A DNA stretch of 20,428 bases from Methanobacteriota archaeon. Lineage in GTDB: Archaea > JACRDV01. The translations under genes and the position numbers were made by a program. This document shows positions 6,324 through 15,600 of the stretch, in pieces (within the stretch, counting starts at the first letter, position 1; every line of letters starts with the position of its first letter). The DNA is taken from contig JACRDV010000071.1 in NCBI GenBank assembly GCA_024860865.1, positions 1 to 20,428 on the forward strand, written 5' to 3'. Under the pieces are notes generated by a model, which saw nothing but the letters and a program-made list of their open reading frames with translations, had not been told where the DNA came from and did no database searches.

Positions 6324-6510
6324 TTTGTTCGCTTCAGTAGCATTAAGTTTAGGCCATGTGAAATATTTTAGATATCACAATGATTTGAACATTTCAATAT
6401 TGTTTTTCAAATGATAATCTCTCTGCCTTTGTGTTAAGAGTGTGTATCAGTAGTACAGAAAGCCTTCGGCGTATTAAGGTATATTGCATCTCAATATAAC
6501 TGACTAGGCT

Positions 6511-6516
6511 AAAAAA
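6511..6516 (-). terminator. Possible oligo-T terminator after eL14
   Basis: Six T residues on the minus strand begin 13 bases after the eL14 stop codon, in the gap before the toxin-antitoxin pair. A 7-bp hairpin (TATATTG with CAATATA, 6480-6498) lies just beyond. The T run is short, so read-through toward cbf5 is possible. Confidence 0.35.
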
Positions 6517-6529
6517 GTCCTCCAGTGAA

Positions 6530-6787
6530 TCATTTTTCTTCTAATAATCCAATCTTTTTAAGAGCCTTAACAACCTCCTCATCCGAGGCTCCCACTTTAA
6601 TATCGATTTTTTGAGGTGTCGGCTCTAAGTGCCTAATATTAACTTTCCTCCGTTTAACTCCACTCACATCCTTTGGTCCCGTTACTAAGACAAAGTTTTC
6701 ATTAACAAAATCAACTAAAACGCATTGCTTTCCAGCTTCATGCCCGGATGTTTTTACGCAAATTCTGCCTATTTCAATTGCCGCCAT
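6530..6787 (-). CDS. rpl14e: 50S ribosomal protein eL14 (L14e)
   Basis: An 85-residue archaeal/eukaryotic large-subunit protein with a KOW-like beta barrel. It begins AAIEIGRICVKTSGHEAG, followed by VLVDFVNENFVLVTGPKDV and KRRKVNIRHLEPT, all typical of the family; the C-terminal helix ends KKIGLLEEK. ATG at 6787 follows GGGAG. It lies 24 bases after cytidylate kinase, the normal archaeal order, but is separated from cbf5 by the toxin-antitoxin insertion. Confidence 0.96.
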   Translation of the reverse strand: MAAIEIGRICVKTSGHEAGKQCVLVDFVNENFVLVTGPKDVSGVKRRKVNIRHLEPTPQKIDIKVGASDEEVVKALKKIGLLEEK

Positions 6788-6811
6788 ATCTTCTCCCTTT
6801 AAGTTGAGTGG

Positions 6812-7363
6812 TTATTCAGGTAATGTGCGCTCTATTGCAAATTTTATTGGAACGCTTAGGATCTCAGCTATTTGGTTAGAATTCCACCTCACCGTATCTA
6901 TCACCAAGTCATAAATATTTAAGTTATCAACTTCAACTCCATAGATTTCTTTATACCGCTTTGCTTCGCTTTTATCTCTAATTTTTGTTTCATTAAGCAC
7001 TTCTTCATAACTCCTCTTTTCGCGCTGAGCAATTCTTTTTGCCCTAACTTCGAGGGGGGCCTTTAGGCAAACTCGCAAATGTGCAATATCGCGCACCATC
7101 CATCCTGATAATCGGCCCTCTAATACAACATTTCCTTTTTTCGCAAGCTCGATTTGCCGTCTGTCAATTTCTCTATCGATATTTGGTTCATTTTCAGCAA
7201 GTTCGCTAAACTTAAGTAGTGAAAGGTTTTGCCCACTTGCCATTTGGCGAAAAATTTCGCCTGCTGATACGTACTGAAGTTTAAATTTCTCAGCAATTGT
7301 TTTTGCAACCGTAGTTTTTCCACTACCTGCTGGACCACTAATAGCAATAATTACTCCGCCCAT
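6812..7363 (-). CDS. cmk: Cytidylate kinase (archaeal Cmk)
   Basis: Transfers phosphate from ATP to CMP/dCMP in pyrimidine nucleotide metabolism, in the cytosol. The 183-residue protein has an N-terminal P-loop ISGPAGSGKTTVAK, the NMP-binding part YVSAGEIFRQMA, the conserved VVLEGRLSGWMV and an Arg-rich lid AKRIAQREKRSYEE. This is the short archaeal type, without the insert of bacterial Cmk. The ATG at 7363 lies 2 bases after the eL34 stop. The position between eL34 and eL14 is conserved among archaea. Confidence 0.95.
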   Translation of the reverse strand: MGGVIIAISGPAGSGKTTVAKTIAEKFKLQYVSAGEIFRQMASGQNLSLLKFSELAENEPNIDREIDRRQIELAKKGNVVLEGRLSGWMVRDIAHLRVCLKAPLEVRAKRIAQREKRSYEEVLNETKIRDKSEAKRYKEIYGVEVDNLNIYDLVIDTVRWNSNQIAEILSVPIKFAIERTLPE

Positions 7364-7365
7364 GA

Positions 7366-7650
7366 TCAGGGCCCCATTACAATAGAACGCACTTTTTGTT
7401 TAATCATACGCCGCATGCAAATAGGGCAGAGATTTCCACCGTAAGGCCTGTTTGGTCTTCGATTACTTTTTGAAAATTTTAAAACTTCATCACTCCTTGG
7501 AACCGCACTCAGTGGGCGACCACAGACCCCGCATATGGGCGCCCCTACCTTTTTTGCTTTATAATGAGTAACGGTTTTTCCACCTGGAGTCTTTCGTTGA
7601 ACTTTTTTCATAGTTCTAGATCGATAGCGCGGAGCAGGAATTTTAACCAC
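7366..7650 (-). CDS. rpl34e: 50S ribosomal protein eL34 (L34e)
   Basis: A 94-residue zinc-binding large-subunit protein specific to archaea and eukaryotes. It starts VKIPAPRYRSRTMKKVQRK and has two Cys pairs, CGVC at ~40 and CPIC at ~75, which would bind one zinc. The middle is strongly basic (SKSNRRPNRPYGG). The start is GTG at 7650, directly after the TAG of the DUF106 gene, so translation is probably coupled. Confidence 0.97.
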   Translation of the reverse strand: MVKIPAPRYRSRTMKKVQRKTPGGKTVTHYKAKKVGAPICGVCGRPLSAVPRSDEVLKFSKSNRRPNRPYGGNLCPICMRRMIKQKVRSIVMGP

Positions 7651-8148
7651 CTACTGCACTTTAAGTACTTTCCTAAAAATTGTAACAGGAGCTGCTGAAC
7701 AAACGATATACCAGCCTAGCCAGCCAAGGCTACCTCCAAGCCAAGGTAAAGTGAAAGGCAGTTGGACAACAATTGGCAGGCCTCCATACTTATAACCCAG
7801 ATAAAAGAAAATGACTGGGAATAATAAAAAAGTAACCATCCAAACTTTCATCATTTCCTTAAAGTATTTTTTTTGCAATTGCATCATTCTTTGGCTATCT
7901 TTATCTGCTTTTTTCACTGCACTAAAATCCTTAGCCTTTCTTGCTTCTCGCATTTTTTTGTAGAAACTTTGTTGCTGTTTTTTAAATTCAGCCACTAGAG
8001 TTTGGTCAATTAGCACTTTGTTGAGAAGCATAAGAATAAAGGATGCGGCTAATGCAACTACGAGAATAGTATATACTGGCGGAATACTTGGCAATGGCGA
8101 GATTATAGTATCGATTAACCGGAAAATAGGCTCAAGCATTTTTATCAC
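7651..8148 (-). CDS. DUF106 / EMC3-TMCO1-like membrane protein (Oxa1 superfamily)
   Basis: The archaeal DUF106 protein is a YidC/Oxa1/EMC3/TMCO1 relative thought to help insert membrane proteins. This 165-residue protein shows three hydrophobic segments (~24-44, ~102-120 and ~140-158) and, between the first two, a charged coiled coil at ~50-98 (KQQQSFYKKMREARKAKD). That is the standard layout for the family. Its place next to secY and adkA fits a role with the Sec channel. The start GTG at 8148 overlaps the adkA stop by one base; an ATG three codons in is an alternative. Confidence 0.93.
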   Translation of the reverse strand: MIKMLEPIFRLIDTIISPLPSIPPVYTILVVALAASFILMLLNKVLIDQTLVAEFKKQQQSFYKKMREARKAKDFSAVKKADKDSQRMMQLQKKYFKEMMKVWMVTFLLFPVIFFYLGYKYGGLPIVVQLPFTLPWLGGSLGWLGWYIVCSAAPVTIFRKVLKVQ

Positions 8149-8738
8149 TATCGCAGAGCCATTAACATTTGTTGAATAGCCTCATCAATTTTTCCATCGT
8201 TGTTTTTAATTATTTTTACAGTTGCACCACACAAAGCAGCATACGCCATGGCAGCCGCTCTGCTTGCAACAATATGTTCTTGAATCGACTCAAGTGATTC
8301 CGCATCTCTAAACCTAGTTTGATCTTTCGCACGCCGCCGTGCAATCTCTTCCGGATCTGCTTCGATTAAAACGATTACATTTGGTTGAAGTTCATCTAAA
8401 ACCCACTTAGGTAAACCAGGTAAAAAACCTTCGGGTGTTTTAATGACGCTGTGGGTATCAACTATAATTGGATTTGTTTCAGCCATAATTGCAATACTTT
8501 TCCCGGCCATCCTTTGCACATCGCGCTGAACCTTTGCTGGCAATTTACGTAAGCCATCTCTATGTTCAACAAGTTTTCGTTCTTTTGCTACGTTTAACAT
8601 TACATCCCCATAATTTACAACTTGGTATTGAATGCCTTCTTGCCTAACTTGTTCAATAGACCCTTTCATTACTGTGCTTTTACCAACACCTGGCAACCCT
8701 GTAACAACGACAACTTTAAAGCGATTGTGAGCTGCCAA
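8148..8738 (-). CDS. adkA: Archaeal adenylate kinase AdkA
   Basis: Converts AMP and ATP to two ADP, maintaining the adenylate pool. The 196-residue protein has the archaeal P-loop VTGLPGVGKSTVMKG, NYGDVMLNVAKE for AMP binding, RDGLRKLP, VDTHSVIKTPEGFLPGLP and the Arg-rich lid EIARRRAKDQTRFRD. Length and motifs match the archaeal form rather than bacterial Adk. The start is TTG at 8738 with GGTGG 4 bases upstream, 8 bases after secY. The secY-adkA pairing is conserved in both archaea and bacteria. Confidence 0.97.
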   Translation of the reverse strand: MAAHNRFKVVVVTGLPGVGKSTVMKGSIEQVRQEGIQYQVVNYGDVMLNVAKERKLVEHRDGLRKLPAKVQRDVQRMAGKSIAIMAETNPIIVDTHSVIKTPEGFLPGLPKWVLDELQPNVIVLIEADPEEIARRRAKDQTRFRDAESLESIQEHIVASRAAAMAYAALCGATVKIIKNNDGKIDEAIQQMLMALR

Positions 8739-8746
8739 ATTACCAC

Positions 8747-10117
8747 CTATTCAAAGAACCTTCGAATGGCAGGTTGCATTTCCATAACATAGTGTGAAGC
8801 CATGTCTTCATAAAGCCTGTACAAAATACCAACTGTTAAAAGAATACCTGTCCCGCCACCGAGTGCTCCTAAGAAATCAGCTCCAGCTGCTAAGAGCCCA
8901 ATAGCAGCACCGCCGATTATAGTGACAGTCGGAATATATCTCTCAAGCACGCGTTCTATTACTCGAGGATCCCTTCGAAATCCAGGTATTTGCAAACCAG
9001 TTTGCTGGAGTTGTTTGGCTACAGCCTTTGGTCCCATGTTGGTTGTTTCAACCCAGAAAATAGCAAACATAGCTGCAAAAGCAACCATTGCTATGAGATA
9101 ACACATGGCTCTTATAGGATCTCCGAAAACCATGTCTACGCCATGGACTGGGTAAAGATAATATACCACGCCACTGAGCGGCCTATTTCCTCCTATATCA
9201 AATCCTCCAAGTATTGGATAGCCCGTTCTTTGGAAGACCATACCCCAGAGTTGAATATTCCAAAGTAATGCTGACCCTAATATCACAGGAATATTGCTTG
9301 TGTAGAGAAGTTTGATTGGATATCTCCCTCGAATTCCATATTGTGTATAGGCGAGCGGAACTTCAACGCGAACGCTCTCAAAATAAACTACTATACAAAA
9401 TACAATTAACACGCCTAGTAATGGGTAAACAACAACACTTGGATTAACTGCTTCTCCAGTAACAATAGAATTGATTAGCTGATATATACGACCCGGTGCT
9501 GGAGCCCCTGGGGTCTCTGGAACTGGATTAAATGCTCCAACCATTATATTCTGTGCAACTCCAGCTACTATGAACAATCCTACACCCGATCCAATTCCCC
9601 ACTTTGAAACAACTTCATCCATATAGATAATCAAAATGCCGCCCATTGCTACTTGAAGCAAAATTATAGACTGCAGCATGCTCAGACTAATTCCGAGGGT
9701 TGGCTCGGGTTGAAACATCCCTAAATAAACTTGCGGCATTGCTTCTACTACGCAAAATACCATTGCTAAAAGCTTTTGAGTGCTCTGAAAGATTGCTCTA
9801 TCTTTTGGATTAGAGAGATCCAAGCCAATTAATTTTGCACCAACAAAAAGTTGCATAACAATTGATGATGTGACTATTGGGCCAATACCTAAAGAGACGA
9901 TGGAGTCCCCTCTACCACCTAATATAGCGCGAACATGTTCAAAATAATCAACAGCACCTTTCTGTAACCCAAAAATACGAGTTTGCATCAAGATAAAATA
10001 AATAAATAAAATTAATGCGGTCCATTTCATTCTCTCATAAAAGGATACTCGAGCAACTGGACGAGAAACGCCAGGGATGAGCTTCAAAAGCGGTTCAAGC
10101 TTTCTCAGAACTGACAT
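8747..10117 (-). CDS. secY: Protein translocase subunit SecY (Sec61 alpha)
   Basis: The pore of the SecYE-beta translocon in the cytoplasmic membrane. The 456-residue protein has about ten membrane segments. Archaeal landmarks include the N-terminal amphipathic stretch before [17 protein letters not shown], the [14 protein letters not shown] segment, the cytosolic loop [19 protein letters not shown], and [20 protein letters not shown] near the end. The start is taken at ATG 10117, with GGTGA 5 bases upstream; a GTG at 10126 is in frame but lacks such a site. The first 23 bases overlap the end of uL15. Confidence 0.97.
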   Translation of the reverse strand: MSVLRKLEPLLKLIPGVSRPVARVSFYERMKWTALILFIYFILMQTRIFGLQKGAVDYFEHVRAILGGRGDSIVSLGIGPIVTSSIVMQLFVGAKLIGLDLSNPKDRAIFQSTQKLLAMVFCVVEAMPQVYLGMFQPEPTLGISLSMLQSIILLQVAMGGILIIYMDEVVSKWGIGSGVGLFIVAGVAQNIMVGAFNPVPETPGAPAPGRIYQLINSIVTGEAVNPSVVVYPLLGVLIVFCIVVYFESVRVEVPLAYTQYGIRGRYPIKLLYTSNIPVILGSALLWNIQLWGMVFQRTGYPILGGFDIGGNRPLSGVVYYLYPVHGVDMVFGDPIRAMCYLIAMVAFAAMFAIFWVETTNMGPKAVAKQLQQTGLQIPGFRRDPRVIERVLERYIPTVTIIGGAAIGLLAAGADFLGALGGGTGILLTVGILYRLYEDMASHYVMEMQPAIRRFFE

Positions 10118-10562
10118 TAGATTCACCTAGGACTATTGCTTTACCCCCGCCCTTCTCTAATTTTTCTATGGCTAGCTTTGAGAACTCTGGTGCCTTAACC
10201 ACCAATGGCTTAGTTATTTTGCCGCTGCCCAATACTTTCGTCAAGTTGAGCACAGTTATATCAACTATAATTTCATCATTTTCTTTTTGAGCAAGTCCTT
10301 GTTGAACTAAAATTTCAGCAATTTGATCAAGTTGACTTAGATTAACTGCCATTGGAACTTTTATTAGCTCCAAGGGTCTTTGGAAACCGTGTTTCCCAAA
10401 GTGGTTTGGGATGTTTTTTATGATCCAACTCCACTTATGTTTGTGTCCACCAGCCATTCCGCGGCCGCCTCGACTTCCACCACCGCGATGCTTTTTATGG
10501 GAACCATATCCCATTGTTCGGTGGCCGCGCATCTTTCGTATTTTTCTTGTTTTGCGGATCAT
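10095..10562 (-). CDS. rpl15: 50S ribosomal protein uL15 (L15p)
   Basis: A 155-residue 23S rRNA-binding protein. The N-terminus is basic and Gly-rich ([20 protein letters not shown], then [13 protein letters not shown]), and the C-terminal domain ends with [20 protein letters not shown] and a GGGKA turn, as in the family. The ATG at 10562 follows the uL30 stop by one base. The 3' end overlaps the start of secY, the same order as in most prokaryotes. Confidence 0.97.
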   Translation of the reverse strand: MIRKTRKIRKMRGHRTMGYGSHKKHRGGGSRGGRGMAGGHKHKWSWIIKNIPNHFGKHGFQRPLELIKVPMAVNLSQLDQIAEILVQQGLAQKENDEIIVDITVLNLTKVLGSGKITKPLVVKAPEFSKLAIEKLEKGGGKAIVLGESNVSSEKA

Positions 10563-10563
10563 T

Positions 10564-11034
10564 TTAGCTCATTCTCTCAAGAAGTTTTGAAATTTCTTTG
10601 CCGCGATAACCTAAGGCTCCCCCTTCTTTAAAAGTGCGTTTGATTCCTTCGTATCCGCCTCGAGGCGGTTTGAGCCTGAAAACAAGCTTAAGGCTCGGGA
10701 AATCTTTTAAATTTGCTTTTGAGTTTGCAACAGCTTTGGCAAATTCTTCAATAGAAGTAAATTTTGTGCATTTCTTTATTTCATCATCAGTTAATGATGC
10801 GCCGCCAACCAGTTCTCCGCGCTCTTTCAGAAGCATAGCAATTGTTTGTGCATCGACTTCACCCCAAGTCACGTAGTCTTTCACTTTTCGCAACATTCCT
10901 CTATAGGTTGGGTCATCCCCAATTATAATAGCATGATTGACTTGGGTTAATCTGAGTATTTTTAGCGCATCGCAAATCTGTTGTGGCACCTTTACACTTC
11001 CTCGAACTCTGACCACTGCAATTTTAATTGACAT
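10564..11034 (-). CDS. rpl30: 50S ribosomal protein uL30 (L30p)
   Basis: The 156-residue archaeal long form (bacterial L30 is ~60 residues). It begins [20 protein letters not shown], continues with the ferredoxin-like core [20 protein letters not shown], and ends with the archaeal extension [22 protein letters not shown] prefer the ATG at 11034, which gives [12 protein letters not shown], the usual family start, over the in-frame GTG at 11043. It lies between uS5 and uL15 as expected. Confidence 0.96.
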   Translation of the reverse strand: MSIKIAVVRVRGSVKVPQQICDALKILRLTQVNHAIIIGDDPTYRGMLRKVKDYVTWGEVDAQTIAMLLKERGELVGGASLTDDEIKKCTKFTSIEEFAKAVANSKANLKDFPSLKLVFRLKPPRGGYEGIKRTFKEGGALGYRGKEISKLLERMS

Positions 11035-11052
11035 CGTAATCACTAAGTAAAA

Positions 11053-11681
11053 CTATTTTTTGAATTTTAAAATTGGAACTCGAGTTAGCCTCAATTTTTG
11101 AAGGGCATTAAAAGTTGCTTTTGCATAGTTTATTCGGGTGCATGTCATCCCCTCAGACTTAGACCAAACGTCTTTAATCCCAGCAAGTTTTAAAACAGAT
11201 TTTCCAGTATCCCCTATAGCAAGTCCTAAACCACGCGGAGCGGGCAAAAGGGTGACTTTTATACTTCCAGCCTTTCCAATTGCTTCTGCAATGATACTGT
11301 GGGATTGACCGCAACCGCATTCCCAAGATCCACAGCCACGTCGAACATCGATTAAATTTAACTTGGCATTTTCAATTGCTTTCGGATAGCGGGTCCAACT
11401 TCTTTTGCTTTACCCTGTCCGAGTCCAATATACCCATCTTCATTGCCAATTACAACAGTCGCTCTAAATTTGCTTCGGCGACCTGAAGCATGCATTTTTT
11501 GAACTAAACCGATATCAATAACTTCTTCTCTCAAATTTGGAACTAATACATCGACAATTTGAGGCTCTAAAATTGGCAAACCTTTGCGCAAAATTTCTTC
11601 TAAGCTAGCAATTTTCCCCTCCTTTACCGTCCTGCCTAATTTTGTTTTTGGTTGCCAAGCTTCTAAATCAACTTCTGGCAA
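11053..11681 (-). pseudogene. rps5: 30S ribosomal protein uS5 (S5p) with a single-base frameshift
   Basis: uS5 shapes the mRNA entry channel and decoding fidelity. The N-terminal frame runs from TTG at 11681 (GGAGG 7 bases upstream) through [20 protein letters not shown] and [16 protein letters not shown], then goes off frame and stops near 11358. The other frame picks up exactly at that point with [20 protein letters not shown] and continues to KFKK at 11053. Adding one base within plus-strand 11378-11384 (minus strand CGAAAGC) restores a 209-residue normal archaeal uS5. The N-terminal dsRBD-like domain and the C-terminal domain are otherwise intact and conserved. Since uS5 is essential, a sequencing or assembly error or very recent mutation is likelier than true loss; recoding is possible but no canonical slippery heptamer is visible. 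Confidence 0.9.
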
Positions 11682-11685
11682 ATTA

Positions 11686-12282
11686 TTAACCTCCGATTTT
11701 CTCTGCAATAGCTTGTTTAACCTGTTCAAAATGTTCTGTAAGTTTTTCAGGCATAAGTCCGCTCTTTATATAAACCGAAAAGTGTTTTTCGTATTTTGCA
11801 ACATCTCTTTCTTTCAAAGTTTTTGCATAATTTGCGATATGCTCTCCTTTGATCCGGGAATTATCAGGAAGTATATCCTCACTGCATGGAACACTCATAC
11901 CTGCATCTATGGTGCCTTTAACTGCCGCATATGCGCGAGATCCTTTAACAGAGGATTGAAGTCCAGTGTCGAGAACCCCCTCTTTAATTCCAGCTTTGAT
12001 GGCTTTGATGCCACAGAGATATCCGGTTAAGTATGCTGAGGGAATATTTCCACAGCTGCCTAACCATTTAAAATCGCGTTTAAGTTCATTTGTATGAGCA
12101 GAAATCAAAGTCTCATCGCCTTTTGGTATGGACCTAATAAGCTGAACTATTGTATGATTAAGGGTTTTTCGGATAACTATCCGTGGCTTCCTAGAAAGGA
12201 GTAATTTTAAGCGTTGTCGATAATCAGTTAATCCTTTGCGCTTTCTGCGAAATTGTACACGATATCTCGGACCAATTGCCAT
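11686..12282 (-). CDS. rpl18: 50S ribosomal protein uL18 (L18p)
   Basis: Binds 5S rRNA with uL5 in the central protuberance. The 198-residue archaeal form begins [20 protein letters not shown] and contains [31 protein letters not shown] and [22 protein letters not shown] at 12282 has GAGG 7 bases upstream and gives the standard family start; the frame is open further upstream, but there it overlaps eL19 and is unlikely to be used. The end of the gene contains the Shine-Dalgarno site for uS5. Confidence 0.97.
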   Translation of the reverse strand: MAIGPRYRVQFRRKRKGLTDYRQRLKLLLSRKPRIVIRKTLNHTIVQLIRSIPKGDETLISAHTNELKRDFKWLGSCGNIPSAYLTGYLCGIKAIKAGIKEGVLDTGLQSSVKGSRAYAAVKGTIDAGMSVPCSEDILPDNSRIKGEHIANYAKTLKERDVAKYEKHFSVYIKSGLMPEKLTEHFEQVKQAIAEKIGG

Positions 12283-12286
12283 TTTA

Positions 12287-12736
12287 TTACCTCGTGAGCA
12301 AACCTTTTTCTTTAATATAAACATCCAAGTGAGCTTTACTGCGAAAAGCTCCACCTTTTGCCATTTTGTAGAGCCTGCGGTAGGTTTTTGTTTCAATTAA
12401 TTTTTTATGGCGCAATTCTTTTAATCGATCTCGAAGTGCTCTGATCAAGTTCATCCAAGTTTCTTTAGTTGGGGCTTTAGCTCCCTTTTTCCCTTTTCTA
12501 CTTCCAATTCCTCTCCTTCTTCCTAACTTTTTCTTCCTATGCCTTTCCCTAGCTCTAACTCGGCTGATTCCTTTTTCAGGCTGAACTTTAATTGAACCAT
12601 CAAGAATTAATTTGCGGACATCTTCTCTGGTTATAGCAGCGGCTATTTCGCTAGTTCGAGTTGGATTGATCCAAATGCGGGATGCCCCAACTTTTAATAT
12701 TTCGGTGGCTAATCTTCGTTGAACTGTTAATGGCAC
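12287..12736 (-). CDS. rpl19e: 50S ribosomal protein eL19 (L19e)
   Basis: A 149-residue large-subunit protein of archaea and eukaryotes. It begins [20 protein letters not shown] and carries VWINP-like [20 protein letters not shown], then the very basic [20 protein letters not shown] and [10 protein letters not shown], then a long C-terminal helix. GTG at 12736 is the start, with GAGGTGA just upstream. It lies between eL32 and uL18, as in other archaea. Confidence 0.97.
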   Translation of the reverse strand: MPLTVQRRLATEILKVGASRIWINPTRTSEIAAAITREDVRKLILDGSIKVQPEKGISRVRARERHRKKKLGRRRGIGSRKGKKGAKAPTKETWMNLIRALRDRLKELRHKKLIETKTYRRLYKMAKGGAFRSKAHLDVYIKEKGLLTR

Positions 12737-12745
12737 AATGTCACC

Positions 12746-13126
12746 TCATAAGTTAAGGACTTTTATTTTCATTTCAATAGCTTTTTGGGCAATAAGCTGT
12801 CGTTTTCGTTTTCCGACTGATGCTGCAATTCTAACGGCTTGTACTCTTGGATCAACTTTTTCAAGCTCTTTAGGAGTCTGAACTAAGATTTCTTTATACC
12901 CGGATGGGTGAAGTCCTCGCACAGATTTTGGTGCTCGATACCCTGGCTCTGGAATTACACCTTTACTTTTCTGGTGTAGCCGAACTTTGCTGCTAATACC
13001 TCTTGGCCGCCGCCAACCCTCTTTTAAAGGCCTGTGTTTAAACCATTCACGTCTTCTAAAGGTCGGATGTCTTTTTTTCATTTTTTCACGTAATTTCAAT
13101 AATCTCTTTTCAACCAATTTTTTCAC
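12746..13126 (-). CDS. rpl32e: 50S ribosomal protein eL32 (L32e)
   Basis: A 126-residue archaeal/eukaryotic protein. Family signatures are KKRHPTFRRREWFKHRPLKE, WRRPRGISSKVRLHQKSKG, PGYRAPKSVRGLHPSGYKEI and the C-terminal RIAASVGKRKRQLIAQKA. It starts with GTG at 13126, immediately after the uL6 stop codon (TAG-GTG), so translation is probably coupled. Confidence 0.97.
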   Translation of the reverse strand: MKKLVEKRLLKLREKMKKRHPTFRRREWFKHRPLKEGWRRPRGISSKVRLHQKSKGVIPEPGYRAPKSVRGLHPSGYKEILVQTPKELEKVDPRVQAVRIAASVGKRKRQLIAQKAIEMKIKVLNL

Positions 13127-13675
13127 CTATACTGGAACTCCATCTCTTTCCACAAGAAAAACGCCATCCTGAAAAACTCTTGGGTCTCGGCGACGAATTC
13201 GAGTAGCCTGCTCGATATTAGCCGATGTTTGACCTACAGTCTCTTTATCTATTCCTCGAACAGAAACAATGTTTCCACTCACTTTAACTTCAGTTTTTCC
13301 CACTATCTCAGCGAATCTTGTGCGTTTTTCACCTAAAAAATTCTCAATAGTGATTTTATTGCCACTAACTTTAACGGAAATTGGAAAATGAGCATAAACT
13401 ATCTTTAGTTTATATTCAAATCCTTTTGTTACACCCTTAATCATATTTTGGATATGAGCTTTAATTGTCCTAAGCAGAGCTCTTTGAGGCCGGCGAGGAT
13501 TAACGCATCTAAACAAGATTTTTTTATTTTGTTTCTCGAGGGTGATCCCAGCTATTGGCAGTTCGCGCTCAAGTTGGCCTTTGGGACCATTCACAAATAC
13601 TTTGTTTCTCTCTATTTTGACTTCTACACCATCCGGAATATCGACAATCTCTTCAATTATTTCAGCAGTTGCCAA
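13127..13675 (-). CDS. rpl6: 50S ribosomal protein uL6 (L6p)
   Basis: uL6 stabilises the factor-binding region of the large subunit. The 182-residue protein has two repeated alpha/beta domains: the first opens DIPDGVEVKIERNKVFVNGP and the second IVYAHFPISVKVSGNKITIE. It ends with EQATRIRRRDPRVFQDGVF, characteristic of archaea. The start is TTG at 13675 with GGGG about 9 bases upstream. An 83-bp gap with no gene separates it from uS8. Confidence 0.96.
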   Translation of the reverse strand: MATAEIIEEIVDIPDGVEVKIERNKVFVNGPKGQLERELPIAGITLEKQNKKILFRCVNPRRPQRALLRTIKAHIQNMIKGVTKGFEYKLKIVYAHFPISVKVSGNKITIENFLGEKRTRFAEIVGKTEVKVSGNIVSVRGIDKETVGQTSANIEQATRIRRRDPRVFQDGVFLVERDGVPV

Positions 13676-13758
13676 AATTGATACCCCAATATCTTTATCT
13701 TGTGAGTTTATTAGAATTATAAACTATCATGAAAAGAATTTATGTAAATCATTAAAAC

Positions 13759-14148
13759 TCAGTACACATAGCAGAGCAGCCTTCCACCTAGATTCGATTC
13801 CCTTGCTTTTATATGAGTAAGAATGCCTTGCGGTGTTGAAAGAATTAACATTCCCATTCCTTTAGCAGGAAGATATCTTTTCTCCCATTTTTCAAACTCA
13901 GTTTTTTTTATAGCTGACCGTGGTCGAATAGGCCCACATCTATTTATTTTTCCTAGTAGTTGAACTTTAAATTTTCCAGCTTTTCCATCATCTATGAACT
14001 CAAATTCTCCTATGTATCCTTCTTCTTGCATTACTCGTAAAACTTTGCCAATCAATTTTGAAGCCGGGTGTATTACACATTCTTGTCTTCCAAGAACCTC
14101 ATGATTTTTTATTGTGATCATTGCATTAGAAAGAGTATCCATTAGCAC
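13759..14148 (-). CDS. rps8: 30S ribosomal protein uS8 (S8p)
   Basis: A primary 16S rRNA binder in the central domain, 129 residues. The start is taken at GTG 14148 (GGGAG 6 bases upstream), giving [20 protein letters not shown] as in other archaea; an in-frame TTG at 14163 would add five residues but overlaps the uS14 end. The C-terminal motif [20 protein letters not shown] and the end GGRLLCYVY are typical. Confidence 0.96.
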   Translation of the reverse strand: MLMDTLSNAMITIKNHEVLGRQECVIHPASKLIGKVLRVMQEEGYIGEFEFIDDGKAGKFKVQLLGKINRCGPIRPRSAIKKTEFEKWEKRYLPAKGMGMLILSTPQGILTHIKARESNLGGRLLCYVY

Positions 14149-14159
14149 AGTAATCTCCC

Positions 14160-14306
14160 TCAACCATATTTCTCAAATCCTAATTCCCTTGCAGCCTCAC
14201 GAAAACATTTTCTACAGATCATTAATCCATATTTTCTTACTAAACCAGTAAATGTACCACATCGCCAACATTTGTTTGCTCCGCGACCAAATTTTTTTCG
14301 GGCCAA
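14160..14306 (-). CDS. rps14: 30S ribosomal protein uS14 (zinc-binding S14p)
   Basis: A short 48-residue gene. The protein reads [20 protein letters not shown], then [20 protein letters not shown], then LGFEKYG. Two CxxC pairs (residues 13/16 and 31/34) form one zinc site, the ancestral type of uS14 in the 30S head. TTG at 14306 is preceded by GAGGAG at a 5-base spacing, a strong ribosome-binding site. It sits between uL5 and uS8 in the normal order. Confidence 0.97.
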   Translation of the reverse strand: MARKKFGRGANKCWRCGTFTGLVRKYGLMICRKCFREAARELGFEKYG

Positions 14307-14308
14307 AA

Positions 14309-14854
14309 TTACTCCTCTACAATGTTAAGTTTGGAGAAACTCTCCTTAAGAAATGCCTTTGTTTCTTCAGGTGTTAGCATATGTTTTGGCGGAATTTTTC
14401 TTTTTTCATGTCGACGTTCTTTAACCCTAAAACCTGCCCGGTTAAATGTTATACAAACATCCATCCCAAAAATACCAAGTGATGGATCATACTTGATGCC
14501 GGGGATATCGATGTGCTCTTTTATACCAAATGATAAATTACCAAATTTATCAAATTGTGAACGTTTTAGTTTGTTTCCTACGGCTTCAAATGCTTTCTCT
14601 AAAAATTGTTTAGCACGTTCTCGGCGTAAAGTGGCTTTGCAGCCAATGGGCATCCCACGTTTAATTCCAAAATCGGGATTAGTGACCTTTGCTTGAGTTC
14701 TAACTGGTTTTTGTTTAGCAAGTTTTTCAAGGATGGTTTCAGCTTTTGCTAAACGCTCTCCAGCTTCGCCAACACCGATATTGATAGTGACTTTTTCAAT
14801 TTTTGGCTGTAACATTGGATGTTCTTGCCATTTTTTTGTAAAATCTTCTGGCAT
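14309..14854 (-). CDS. rpl5: 50S ribosomal protein uL5 (L5p)
   Basis: Binds 5S rRNA and contacts the P-site tRNA and uS13. The 181-residue protein shows [39 protein letters not shown], the loop [20 protein letters not shown] and the archaeal C-terminal [22 protein letters not shown] at 14854 overlaps the eS4 stop by one base (TAATG). Confidence 0.97.
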   Translation of the reverse strand: MPEDFTKKWQEHPMLQPKIEKVTINIGVGEAGERLAKAETILEKLAKQKPVRTQAKVTNPDFGIKRGMPIGCKATLRRERAKQFLEKAFEAVGNKLKRSQFDKFGNLSFGIKEHIDIPGIKYDPSLGIFGMDVCITFNRAGFRVKERRHEKRKIPPKHMLTPEETKAFLKESFSKLNIVEE

Positions 14855-15600
14855 TAGACAACCTCTGGCAGTGAAATCGTTGGCTCTTCTTTGCCAATAA
14901 CAAAGACATAGTCTTTAATAGTTTGGAATACGCTCCCCGCGCTATCTTTTATCGAGACAACAGTTGGATAGGGGCCACGCTTTATAATTGTGTCTTGAAT
15001 CTCCCCAAATTTTCCCGCGCGAACTCCATCAATAATTAGAGCTAAACTTCCGTTTTCAAATTTTAAATGAGACAAAATTTGTTGTTGAGGCAAACTTATT
15101 TTTAAGACATCACCGGTGTTGTAAACATCCTCCATACGAGCTTTTGGATCTTTAACTTTGATTAGAATATTTTTTCCATCGTGCAAATTAAGTTGGATAT
15201 TTCCATTTTTTAGCGTCGTTTTATTTTCGATTCTACATAGTTTAAAATCAGCTTTATCTTCTATTTTGTTGAGCATGATTTCTCCTTTTGCATTAAGAAT
15301 AACACGATATTTTTCATTTGTGGGAATAATCTCAACGACATCCATTAATCCTACTGGGAACTTATAATCCCGGCGAATTTTTCCATCAACTTTTACTTTC
15401 CCTTCATTCAAGATGGTTTTAACTTCTCGCGCATTATCTGCATACTTGAGTATATCTCTGAGAACTATGGCCAGTGGTAGACAGCGGTGAGCTGGGTGAG
15501 GTCCAGCCATCGGTTTTACTGTCCATTTTGCTATTTTTTTAGGCACTGGCCAAACAGCCAAAAATCTTTTCATATGTTTACTGCTACCGATTCTTCCCAT
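14854..15600 (-). CDS. rps4e: 30S ribosomal protein eS4 (S4e)
   Basis: A 248-residue archaeal/eukaryotic protein. It begins [20 protein letters not shown], followed by an S4-like RNA-binding domain (~45-95, [20 protein letters not shown]), a central beta domain, and a KOW-type C-terminal region (~170-215, [20 protein letters not shown]). The start ATG overlaps the uL24 stop (TAATG) and the end overlaps the uL5 start the same way, so three genes are tightly coupled. Confidence 0.97.
   Translation of the reverse strand: MGRIGSSKHMKRFLAVWPVPKKIAKWTVKPMAGPHPAHRCLPLAIVLRDILKYADNAREVKTILNEGKVKVDGKIRRDYKFPVGLMDVVEIIPTNEKYRVILNAKGEIMLNKIEDKADFKLCRIENKTTLKNGNIQLNLHDGKNILIKVKDPKARMEDVYNTGDVLKISLPQQQILSHLKFENGSLALIIDGVRAGKFGEIQDTIIKRGPYPTVVSIKDSAGSVFQTIKDYVFVIGKEEPTISLPEVV

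Noticed and set aside
6480-6498. 7-bp perfect hairpin as a terminator or regulatory element
   Set aside because: It is AT-only except for one pair and has no T-tract directly after it on either strand, so function cannot be supported.
6283-6529. A minus-strand frame after eL14 (about 45 codons, to the TGA near 6390)
   Set aside because: It lacks a start with a ribosome-binding site and shows no recognisable motif; it is probably chance open frame in the insertion flank.
11053-11729. Two separate genes in the uS5 locus
   Set aside because: The two frames are the N- and C-terminal parts of one uS5 and join seamlessly if one base is added.
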